DNA of 8,024 nt, taken from Spirochaetaceae bacterium. GTDB lineage: Bacteria; Spirochaetota; Spirochaetia; CADAEX01. The position numbers and the translations under genes are program-made. Positions 1 through 5,632 of the stretch are shown piece after piece. The DNA is taken from the NCBI GenBank assembly GCA_009778835.1, contig WRFK01000066.1:1-8024 (forward strand), read 5' to 3'. How positions within the stretch are numbered: position 1 is the first letter of the stretch; the number at the start of each line of letters is the position of its first letter. Below the pieces are notes generated by a model, which saw only the letters and a program-made list of their open reading frames with translations, was not told the DNA's origin and did not search any database.

Positions 1-1
1 T

Positions 2-1129
2 ACGGAAGATAAAGAAATGCTCGAAATTGAAAATTCGGTTAGTCATCATGATGTTGTTAATATGCAATATACCTCAGGAACAACAGGCTTTCCAAAAGGG
101 GTTATGCTTACCCATTATAATATTATAAATAACGGATTTTCTATCGGAGAGCGGCAGGAGTTTAGCGCAACAGAAAAACTTTGTCTGCCTGTTCCTCTTT
201 TTCATTGTTTTGGAATTACCCTTGGAGTTATGGCGCTTCTTACACATGGCGGAACACTTGTTATTCTCGAAAGTTTTGACCCTCTGTTGGTGCTTGCTTC
301 TGTTCAGAAAGAAAAGTGTACTGCCCTTTACGGCGTGCCTACGATGTTTATAGCGGAGCTTAATCATCCAATGTTCGATATGTTTGATCTTTCAAGCCTG
401 CGCACCGGTATTATGGCTGGTTCTCCGTGTCCAATGGATGTTATGCGAAAGGTAATAGATAAAATGAATATGAAAGATATTACAATTGTCTTTGGCCTTA
501 CGGAATCTTCTCCGGGAATGACTCAAACAAGAGCCGATGATCCCATCGAGAAAAGGGTTTCAACAGTTGGTACGGAATTTGACGGTGTTGAGGTAAAAGT
601 CCTTGATCCGGAAACAGGAAAAGAGTGCCTCACGGATGTTCCCGGCGAACTTTGCTGCAGGGGATACAATGTAATGAAAGGATATTATAAAATGCCGGAA
701 GAGACATCTATAGTAATTGATAAGGCTGGCTGGCTCCATTCCGGCGATCTTGGCATCAAAGACAAAGATGGATTTTTCTCTGTTACTGGACGAATAAAAG
801 ATATGATCATCCGGGGAGGAGAAAATATTTATCCCCGTGAAATAGAAGAGTTCCTCTATTTAATGAAAGGGATAAAAGATGTTCAGGTTGCAGGAATTGC
901 CGATGAAAAATACGGCGAAGTTGCAGGCGCATTTATTATTCCCGAAGAAGGAACCAATCTTACAGAAGAAGATGTATTTGATTATTGCAGGGGAAAGATT
1001 TCCCGTTTTAAAATTCCCCAATATATATTTTTCGTAAATTCATTTCCAATGACCGGAAGCGGTAAAGTCAAGAAATATATGCTGCGGGATATGGGCAATG
1101 AGCTTGTAAAAAAAAGGAGAGAAAAGTGA
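2..1129 (+). CDS. AMP-forming acyl-CoA synthetase (ANL superfamily), 5'-truncated by window edge
   Basis: Adenylate-forming enzyme that activates a carboxylic acid with ATP to acyl-AMP and then to acyl-CoA in the cytoplasm. The reading frame is already open at base 2, so the ATG at 17 is internal; about 375 C-terminal residues are present of a usual 500-560. Visible motifs, in order: the phosphate-binding loop YTSGTTGFPKG (68-100), FGLTESS (491-511, the A5 motif), GWLHSGDLG and GRIKDMIIRGGENIYP (hinge and A8), and PMTGSGK with the catalytic A10 lysine at 1064-1066. All core motifs are intact, so the enzyme should be active. The style is that of FadD/long-chain or aryl-CoA ligases, but substrate cannot be read from sequence. 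Its TGA overlaps the GTG start of the regulator downstream by 4 bp, implying one operon with translational coupling. Confidence 0.93.
   Translation, partial: TEDKEMLEIENSVSHHDVVNMQYTSGTTGFPKGVMLTHYNIINNGFSIGERQEFSATEKLCLPVPLFHCFGITLGVMALLTHGGTLVILESFDPLLVLASVQKEKCTALYGVPTMFIAELNHPMFDMFDLSSLRTGIMAGSPCPMDVMRKVIDKMNMKDITIVFGLTESSPGMTQTRADDPIEKRVSTVGTEFDGVEVKVLDPETGKECLTDVPGELCCRGYNVMKGYYKMPEETSIVIDKAGWLHSGDLGIKDKDGFFSVTGRIKDMIIRGGENIYPREIEEFLYLMKGIKDVQVAGIADEKYGEVAGAFIIPEEGTNLTEEDVFDYCRGKISRFKIPQYIFFVNSFPMTGSGKVKKYMLRDMGNELVKKRREK
1115..1119 (+). promoter_or_regulatory. Shine-Dalgarno AGGAG that selects the GTG start at 1126
   Basis: AGGAG lies 6 nt before GTG 1126, inside the end of the preceding synthetase gene. 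The next in-frame ATG (1144) lacks any purine-rich site at a proper distance, so the GTG is the preferred start. The GTGA overlap couples translation of the two genes. Confidence 0.75.
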
Positions 1130-1680
1130 ACGAGAATGCAAAAATGATTGCAGAAAGGCTTAAGGGGCTCCGCGAAATTATGGATGTCTCTATTGAAGAA
1201 GCTGCACAAACTTGCGGTATTCCGGTTGAAACTTATATTGAATATGAAAAAGGTGAAAAAGATATACCTGTAAGTGCGCTTCATAGTATGGCTCATGCGT
1301 ACAATTTTGAACTTACAGCGCTTCTCACAGGCGGAGAGCCTCTTATGAGTTATTACTCTGTAACAAGAAAAGGGAGAGGAATTGCTGTAGACAGGAGAAA
1401 AAGTTATAAGTATCAGTCTCTTGCAGGCAATTTTAAGGGAAGGAAAGCAGAACCATTTATCGTTACCGTAGAACCCAAAGAAAAAGAAGATTTGACTTTA
1501 CATGGCCATAACGGACAGGAGTTTAATTATATTCTTGAGGGGAGGCTTATGGTTGTAATCGACAAAAAAGAGTTGATTCTTGAAGAGGGTGATTCAATTT
1601 ATTTTGATTCCACAAAACCTCATGGAATGAAAGCGCTTGATGGAAAAAATGTTGTTTTTCTTGCAGCAATATTTGAATAG
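1126..1680 (+). CDS. XRE-family HTH transcriptional regulator with C-terminal cupin sensor domain
   Basis: A 184-residue cytoplasmic DNA-binding protein. Residues about 8-62 form an XRE/Cro-type helix-turn-helix (RLKGLREIMDVSIEEAA, then GIPVETYIEYEKGEKDIP). Residues about 108-182 form a cupin_2 barrel. Cupin motif 1 is complete, H126-x-H128-x3-E132-x6-G139, and motif 2 supplies H166 in KPHG, so the usual metal-ligand set is present. XRE-cupin proteins generally sense small molecules through the barrel and control neighbouring metabolic genes; here both neighbours are acyl-CoA synthetases, so an organic acid, acyl-CoA or related metabolite is the natural ligand guess (inference). The GTG start overlaps the upstream stop and has a good AGGAG. 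The stop TAG lies within the Shine-Dalgarno of the next gene. Length is normal for the family. Confidence 0.93.
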   Translation: MNENAKMIAERLKGLREIMDVSIEEAAQTCGIPVETYIEYEKGEKDIPVSALHSMAHAYNFELTALLTGGEPLMSYYSVTRKGRGIAVDRRKSYKYQSLAGNFKGRKAEPFIVTVEPKEKEDLTLHGHNGQEFNYILEGRLMVVIDKKELILEEGDSIYFDSTKPHGMKALDGKNVVFLAAIFE

Positions 1681-1683
1681 GAG
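1679..1683 (+). promoter_or_regulatory. Shine-Dalgarno AGGAG overlapping the regulator stop; favours ATG 1690
   Basis: The last two bases of the TAG stop (1678-1680) are the first two of AGGAG. Spacing is 6 nt to ATG 1690 but only 3 nt to the GTG at 1687, so ATG 1690 is the better start. The arrangement suits termination-reinitiation by the same ribosomes. Confidence 0.7.
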
Positions 1684-1689
1684 TTTGTG

Positions 1690-3363
1690 ATGTCAATAAT
1701 TGAAAAACTTACAACAAAACTTGATTTTGCTTCTTATGAAGATTTTAGTAAAAATTTCAGAGTAAAAGTTTCTGAAAATTTTAATTTTGCATACGATGTT
1801 GTTGATGTACTTGCCCAGGAGCAGCCAGACCTTAAAGCAATAGTGTGGACAAATGAAGATGGGGAGTACAGGGAATTTACTTTTGCCGAAATAAAAAAAT
1901 ACAGCGATCAAACTGCCGCGTTCTTTTCTTCGCTTGGGATAGGCAGGGGCGATATGGTAATGCTTATCCTTAAAAGAAGATATGAATTCTGGTTTTCAAT
2001 AATTGCTCTGCACAAACTTGGGGCAATATGTATTCCCGCAACCCACATGCTCTCTCCCGAGGATCTTATTTATAGAAATAATGCAGCCAGCGTCAAGATG
2101 ATTGTTTCTGTTGATAATGATGTTGTTATAAAAAATATTGAACTCTCGAAAGAGAAATCTACTGACCTTAAAACACTTGTTATATGCGGAAAGGAAAGAG
2201 AGGGGTGGATTAATTTTAATAAGGGAATAGAAAACGCCCCTGCGTTTAAAAGGCCCACAGGAAAAGACGCGTCTGTAAACAGCGATGTATCGCTATTGTA
2301 TTTTACATCCGGAACAACCAGCCATCCTAAAATGGTAACGCATGATTTTACATATCCGCTTGGGCATATTACAACTGCGTATTTCTGGCAGAAGGTAAAA
2401 AAAGGTGGGCTCCATTTTACAGTTGCGGATACAGGCTGGGGAAAAGCAGTATGGGGAAAACTCTATGGACAGTGGATATCGGAATGCGCGGTTTTTATAT
2501 ATGACTACAATTCAAAATTTAATCCAGCACTGCTTCTTGAAATGATAGAAAAATATAAAATAACATCATTCTGCGCTCCCCCGACAATATACAGGTTTAT
2601 TATAAGGGAAGATCTTTCCAAGTATGATTTATCTTCTCTTAAACACTGCACAACCGCAGGAGAGCCTCTTTCCGAAGAAGTATATAATGTATTTTATAAG
2701 CTTACAGGATTAAAACTTGCGGAAGGTTTTGGGCAAACAGAGACAACGTTATCTCTTGCAAATTATGAATGGATGGATATGCGGCCCGGCTCAATGGGGA
2801 AGCCTACTCCGGGTTATCATGTGAGTCTTTTAACAGCAGATAATGTTGTATGCGAAGATGGCGAAATCGGAGAAATTGTAATAAATATAGAAAAGGAGCG
2901 ACCATCCGGTCTTTTCACAGGATATTACAGAGACGAAGAAAGGAAAAATGCTGTTATTATTAATGGTATTTACCATACCGGCGATATGGCATGGAGAGAT
3001 GAGGGTGGATACTATTGGTTTGTCGGGCGATCTGATGATGTAATAAAATGTTCGGGATACAGGATCGGCACTTTCGAAGTGGAAAGTGTTCTTATGGGGC
3101 ATCCTGCTGTAGTTGAATGTGCGGTAACAGGAGTTCCCGATGATATTCGCGGGCAGGTTGTAAAAGCGACAATTGTGCTTGCAAAAGAATACAAGCCGGG
3201 AAATGAAGAGCTTGCAGAAGATATAAAAAGATATGCAAAAAAAGTAACAGCTCCGTATAAATATCCCAGAATTATCGAATTTGTTGATGAACTCCCAAAA
3301 ACAATTAGCGGAAAAATAAGAAGAATTGAATTGAGGGAAAAAGACAATACAGAAAAGAGATAG
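1690..3363 (+). CDS. AMP-forming acyl-CoA synthetase, acetyl-/medium-chain (ACSM/MacS-like) type
   Basis: Complete 557-residue cytoplasmic ligase that should convert a short, branched or medium-chain acid plus ATP and CoA to acyl-CoA, AMP and PPi. Motifs: YFTSGTTSHPKM with the phosphate loop at residues 207-214, APPTIYRFI, TTAGEPL, FGQTETT around Q349 (A5), GIYHTGDMA and WFVGRSDDVIKCSGYRIG (hinge/A8), and ISGK with the catalytic lysine K542 near the C-terminus. The SHPKM variant of the loop and the TAGEPL segment place it with ACSM/MacS-like medium-chain synthetases and not with FadD, so the operon holds two different branches of the superfamily. Start ATG 1690 is chosen over the adjacent GTG 1687 because of Shine-Dalgarno spacing. 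It is the last gene of the operon, followed by an intrinsic terminator. Substrate is not determinable here. Confidence 0.93.
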   Translation: MSIIEKLTTKLDFASYEDFSKNFRVKVSENFNFAYDVVDVLAQEQPDLKAIVWTNEDGEYREFTFAEIKKYSDQTAAFFSSLGIGRGDMVMLILKRRYEFWFSIIALHKLGAICIPATHMLSPEDLIYRNNAASVKMIVSVDNDVVIKNIELSKEKSTDLKTLVICGKEREGWINFNKGIENAPAFKRPTGKDASVNSDVSLLYFTSGTTSHPKMVTHDFTYPLGHITTAYFWQKVKKGGLHFTVADTGWGKAVWGKLYGQWISECAVFIYDYNSKFNPALLLEMIEKYKITSFCAPPTIYRFIIREDLSKYDLSSLKHCTTAGEPLSEEVYNVFYKLTGLKLAEGFGQTETTLSLANYEWMDMRPGSMGKPTPGYHVSLLTADNVVCEDGEIGEIVINIEKERPSGLFTGYYRDEERKNAVIINGIYHTGDMAWRDEGGYYWFVGRSDDVIKCSGYRIGTFEVESVLMGHPAVVECAVTGVPDDIRGQVVKATIVLAKEYKPGNEELAEDIKRYAKKVTAPYKYPRIIEFVDELPKTISGKIRRIELREKDNTEKR

Positions 3364-3391
3364 TTTTATAGCTTTACTGATTGGAGTATTT

Positions 3392-3421
3392 AAAACCTGT
3401 CTTTTTGGAGACAGGTTTTTT
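3392..3421 (+). terminator. Rho-independent terminator of the acyl-CoA synthetase operon
   Basis: Perfect 10-bp stem, AAAACCTGTC (3392-3401) with GACAGGTTTT (3410-3419), an 8-nt loop, and a run of T continuing to 3421 then TTTT after one A. It lies 29 bp after the stop of the second synthetase. Confidence 0.92.
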
Positions 3422-3442
3422 ATTTTCAAAAAATGGGGCTAT

Positions 3443-3513
3443 CTCTCCTCTTGAGCTACAAACATTTTAAATACTAATTGACAAAAGTTAAACATATATT
3501 ATCATGAGGAGAG
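3443..3513 (+). promoter_or_regulatory. Anti-Shine-Dalgarno / Shine-Dalgarno inverted repeat in the GGDEF gene leader
   Basis: CTCTCCTC (3443-3450) is the exact complement of GAGGAGAG (3506-3513), which contains the ribosome site of the diguanylate cyclase gene (GAGGAG, 8 nt before ATG 3520). In any RNA that starts upstream of 3443 the ribosome site could be locked in an 8-bp stem with a 55-nt loop. An RNA started from the nearer promoter candidate would lack the left arm. Pairing is seen in the sequence; regulatory function is inferred. Confidence 0.4.
3478..3505 (+). promoter_or_regulatory. Candidate sigma-70 type promoter before the GGDEF gene
   Basis: A perfect TTGACA (3478-3483) is followed after 16 bp by TATCAT (3500-3505); TATTAT (3497-3502) is an alternative at a poor 13-bp spacing. 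With the first reading the start point would fall near 3512, which would remove most of the Shine-Dalgarno, so the match may be fortuitous or the -10 assignment wrong. Confidence 0.3.
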
Positions 3514-3519
3514 CTCGAA

Positions 3520-4734
3520 ATGAGAAAAACAGTTAAAAGATTGCATTTAAAATTCATTCTGCTCTTAATGGGACTGGGGTTTATATGTTCCATGGGAACG
3601 AGCATTTTAATATACTCTAAATATCATAATTACATTATTTCATCGCTGCAAAAGAATCTCTGTGATGCCGGAAGATTATTGGAATCTCAATTACCGGTTT
3701 TAGGGGACGTTGAGTATTTGCGCAGGGAAGGAATCGCAAAGTCTGAAGCATATATGGATATATTACTGGAATTACAGAAGTATAATGATGCCTTTGGGTT
3801 TAGCTATATTTATCTTGTTGAAAAGGGTCCCGAAGGTTTTGTTTTTCTATTAGATACCGACATATTGAAGGGGAACGATACTTTTCTCCATCCTTATAGC
3901 GCTGTGAAAGATTTTTTTGAATTGGTTATTGAAAAACAACAGACAGAAATATCCAATGACTATAAAGATGAATATGGCACTTTTTTTTCTGCCTTTATTC
4001 CGGTTATCCGGCAGGATAAAGTGGTTAGTATTATCGGCATTGATTATGAAATTTCACTTCTCCATTCTTTGGAACACCGGGCATTAATACAAACACTTGC
4101 CAGTCTGGCTATAAATTTAGTTTTTGTGGTAATAATGGCTATTTTTATTTCAATAGCTTTTGTTAATCTGATAAAAAGAACAAATAAATTGAATAAGCGG
4201 CTTCTTTCTGCCAACAAAAAATTGGAATTTCTATCAGGAACAGATGACCTTACAAAACTGAATAACAGGCGATCATTTTTGAAATATATGGATTTTATAT
4301 GGAAACAAAATTATCGTTTAAATCTTCCTGTAAGTGTGTTAATGCTTGATGTTGATTATTTTAAAAAATATAACGATTCGCAAGGGCATTTGGAGGGCGA
4401 CAAGGTGCTCGCTGCAATTGCGCAATGTATGAAAAATCACATGAAACGGGAGACTGATTTTATTGCAAGATATGGCGGAGAAGAATTTGTTTGCTTGCTC
4501 CCATTTGTTGCAAAAGATAAAGCAGAGGAATTTGCAAAAACACTGATAAAAAACATTGAAGATCTGAAAATTTCCCACCCCATGAGTGAAAATTCGGAAT
4601 ATATAACTATTAGCGCAGGCATAGCAAGCGTTGTTCCGGGTAGCAATACTTCCCAGACGCAATTACTGGATGAAGCGGATAGAGCGTTATACAAAGCAAA
4701 AGAGTTAGGCAGAAATAAAGTTGTATCACTCTGA
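3520..4734 (+). CDS. Membrane-bound diguanylate cyclase with Cache-like periplasmic sensor domain
   Basis: A 404-residue inner-membrane enzyme expected to make c-di-GMP from two GTP. Residues 10-32 and about 193-215 are membrane helices. The outer segment of about 160 residues between them has the look of a single Cache/PAS-like domain (FSYIYLVEKG, FVFLLDTD, FFSAFIPVI, SIIGIDYE). A short linker leads to the GGDEF domain (about 235-404): D242-D-L-T-K-L-N-N-R-R, metal ligand D277, guanine contacts N285 and D294, signature GGEEF at 319-323, and an RETD product-inhibition site at R310/D313. Catalytic and I-site residues are therefore all present, predicting an active, feedback-inhibited cyclase; no EAL or HD-GYP domain is attached. 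It has a strong GAGGAG ribosome site and appears monocistronic or loosely linked to the next gene 129 bp away. Ligand unknown. Confidence 0.94.
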   Translation: MRKTVKRLHLKFILLLMGLGFICSMGTSILIYSKYHNYIISSLQKNLCDAGRLLESQLPVLGDVEYLRREGIAKSEAYMDILLELQKYNDAFGFSYIYLVEKGPEGFVFLLDTDILKGNDTFLHPYSAVKDFFELVIEKQQTEISNDYKDEYGTFFSAFIPVIRQDKVVSIIGIDYEISLLHSLEHRALIQTLASLAINLVFVVIMAIFISIAFVNLIKRTNKLNKRLLSANKKLEFLSGTDDLTKLNNRRSFLKYMDFIWKQNYRLNLPVSVLMLDVDYFKKYNDSQGHLEGDKVLAAIAQCMKNHMKRETDFIARYGGEEFVCLLPFVAKDKAEEFAKTLIKNIEDLKISHPMSENSEYITISAGIASVVPGSNTSQTQLLDEADRALYKAKELGRNKVVSL

Positions 4735-4757
4735 ATAAAACAACAATAGCTGTGGCG

Positions 4758-4837
4758 CTTCGTGTGCTAAGATAGTTCTTCGTGTGCCAGGACAATGTTT
4801 CATGTACCAAGATAACGCTTCGTTTGATGAAACAATA
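4758..4837 (+). repeat. Four degenerate tandem 20-bp direct repeats between the GGDEF and HEAT genes
   Basis: Units start at 4758, 4778, 4798 and 4818 with an exact 20-bp period and no gaps. Core CTTCGTGTGC is identical in units 1 and 2, TTTCATGTAC in unit 3, and CTTCGTTTGA in unit 4; each ends in a purine-rich GATA/GACA/GATA/AACA part. By hand, units 1 and 2 agree at 15 of 20 positions, 2 and 3 at 14, 1 and 4 at 13, 3 and 4 at 9. The period is not a multiple of three and no convincing reading frame crosses it, so it is probably non-coding. Twenty base pairs is close to two helical turns, as in arrays of protein-binding sites, but no function is known. Confidence 0.75.
4796..4834. repeat. 8-bp inverted repeat embedded in the 20-bp array
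   Basis: TGTTTCAT (4796-4803) and ATGAAACA (4827-4834) are perfect reverse complements separated by 23 bp, formed by the divergent parts of repeat units 3 and 4. No T-run follows on either strand, so it does not look like a terminator; it could be an operator or a cruciform-prone site just before the HEAT gene. Confidence 0.4.
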
Positions 4838-4841
4838 TAAA
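4836..4841 (+). promoter_or_regulatory. Possible -10 element (TATAAA) before the HEAT-like gene
   Basis: TATAAA lies 22 bp before ATG 4864, in an A/T-rich stretch directly after the repeat array. No convincing -35 hexamer is found at 16-18 bp; that position falls inside repeat unit 3/4. An activator-dependent promoter is possible, but the -10 alone is weak evidence. Confidence 0.25.
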
Positions 4842-4863
4842 ATAATTAAGCAATGGAGAAATT

Positions 4864-5478
4864 ATGATAGAAAAATTGGCATCTTCGCTTGGAAGGAATG
4901 ATGAAGAACCCAATATTGAATTGGCAAAGGAGTTAGCCAAAACAGAAAATAGAAAAGGCATAAAAGAAATCGTTATTGGATTAAATAATTCAAAAGAACA
5001 AATTGCAAATGATTGTATAAAAGTTTTGTATGAAATTGCTGAAATAGCGCCCAAATTAATTTCAGAGTATGCTGGTAATTTTACTCAGTTATTGAAATCA
5101 AAGAACAACAGGCTTGTATGGGGTTCTATGACAGCATTATCAAAAATTGTGTCGCTTAATCCGGATGAAGTATTTAATAATTTGGATATTATTGTTAAAG
5201 CGTATGAAAAAGGGAGTGTGATTACCGTTGATAACAGTATAACTGTTTTTGCCGAACTGGTAAGAGCAGGTAAAAAATATGAGAAAAAAGTTTTTCCGAT
5301 TATTATAGAACATTTGGAAAATTGCAGACCAAAGGAAGTTGGGCAACATGCGGAAAGGGCTTTTATTTGTATAAATATAAACAATTCAAAAAAATACAAA
5401 GAAACATTGCTAAAACGACGTGATCTGTTAACTGATGCGCAAAAGAAACGTGTTGATAAATTATTAAATAGACTTTGA
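4864..5478 (+). CDS. HEAT/ARM-repeat-like alpha-helical protein, function unknown
   Basis: A 204-residue soluble protein without signal peptide or membrane helix. It reads as consecutive amphipathic helix pairs of about 36 residues, typical of HEAT repeats: about 30-63, 64-101, 102-138 and 139-175, then a charged helical tail (KRRDLLTDAQKKRVDKLLNRL). There are no catalytic motifs. Three patches stand out as possible conserved surface: NNRLVWG (81-87), GSVITVDN (117-124) and CRPKEVGQHAE (154-164). From memory, similar stand-alone proteins of about 200 residues occur in anaerobic bacteria and methanogenic archaea, annotated only as HEAT-repeat proteins; a scaffold or partner-binding role is the general expectation. 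ATG 4864 has GGAG 5 nt upstream. The gene is distinctly A/T-rich (58 G+C in 180 bases sampled by hand). Confidence 0.85.
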   Translation: MIEKLASSLGRNDEEPNIELAKELAKTENRKGIKEIVIGLNNSKEQIANDCIKVLYEIAEIAPKLISEYAGNFTQLLKSKNNRLVWGSMTALSKIVSLNPDEVFNNLDIIVKAYEKGSVITVDNSITVFAELVRAGKKYEKKVFPIIIEHLENCRPKEVGQHAERAFICININNSKKYKETLLKRRDLLTDAQKKRVDKLLNRL

Positions 5479-5497
5479 AAAATCGCATTTAGTCTAT
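5468..5497 (+). other. Hairpin overlapping the stop codon of the HEAT-like gene
   Basis: ATAGACT (5468-5474) pairs with AGTCTAT (5491-5497), with an inner 4-bp stem AAAT/ATTT (5480-5483 with 5487-5490) around a CGC loop and a 5-nt bulge. The TGA at 5476-5478 sits in the bulge. No U-run follows, so it is at best a weak terminator or a 3'-end protecting structure. Confidence 0.3.
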
Positions 5498-5502
5498 ACA
5501 TT

Positions 5503-5508
5503 TATAAT
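5503..5508 (+). promoter_or_regulatory. Candidate -10 (TATAAT) for the sugar-binding protein gene
   Basis: A consensus TATAAT lies 25 bp after the stop of the HEAT-like gene. The -35 region at a 17-bp spacing is poor (TTGAAA at 5475-5480 is 22 bp away). If used, the message would have a leader of about 118 nt before ATG 5633, containing a pyrimidine tract (5561-5581) complementary in part to the ribosome site. Confidence 0.3.
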
Positions 5509-5632
5509 GCTGCTTATATAAAAAATGCAAATATATGTCTCTCAACGCTAATATCGTCCGCTTCTCCTCTTTATTTTTTTTCAAAAAAGTTTCATACTGT
5601 GTATCAAGAGGTTTGTTTCCAGGGAGGAAAAA

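Noticed and set aside
2830..3429. Minus-strand open frame of 199 codons opposite the second acyl-CoA synthetase
   Set aside because: It lies almost wholly antisense to a gene with all family motifs, its product is a Cys/Phe/Ile-rich sequence with no recognisable domain, and it begins inside the operon terminator.
3433..3477. Possible 14-codon leader peptide upstream of the GGDEF gene
   Set aside because: It has no Shine-Dalgarno, starts directly after the terminator T-run, and shows no attenuation-like composition.
3423..3519. c-di-GMP riboswitch in front of the cyclase gene
   Set aside because: No GEMM-type conserved core or paired architecture is visible; only the anti-Shine-Dalgarno pairing is supported.
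4610..4810. Minus-strand frame of 66 codons covering part of the 20-bp repeats
   Set aside because: A 20-bp period cannot give a repeated peptide in one frame, and the frame runs antisense into the conserved end of the GGDEF domain.
4758..4837. CRISPR array
   Set aside because: Units are contiguous with no spacers, only 20 bp long and degenerate, and no cas genes are present.
5573..5588. T-run with following A-run (5573-5588) as a terminator before the sugar-binding gene
   Set aside because: The T-run is not preceded by a stable G+C-containing stem, and a pure A/T hairpin is too weak to call.
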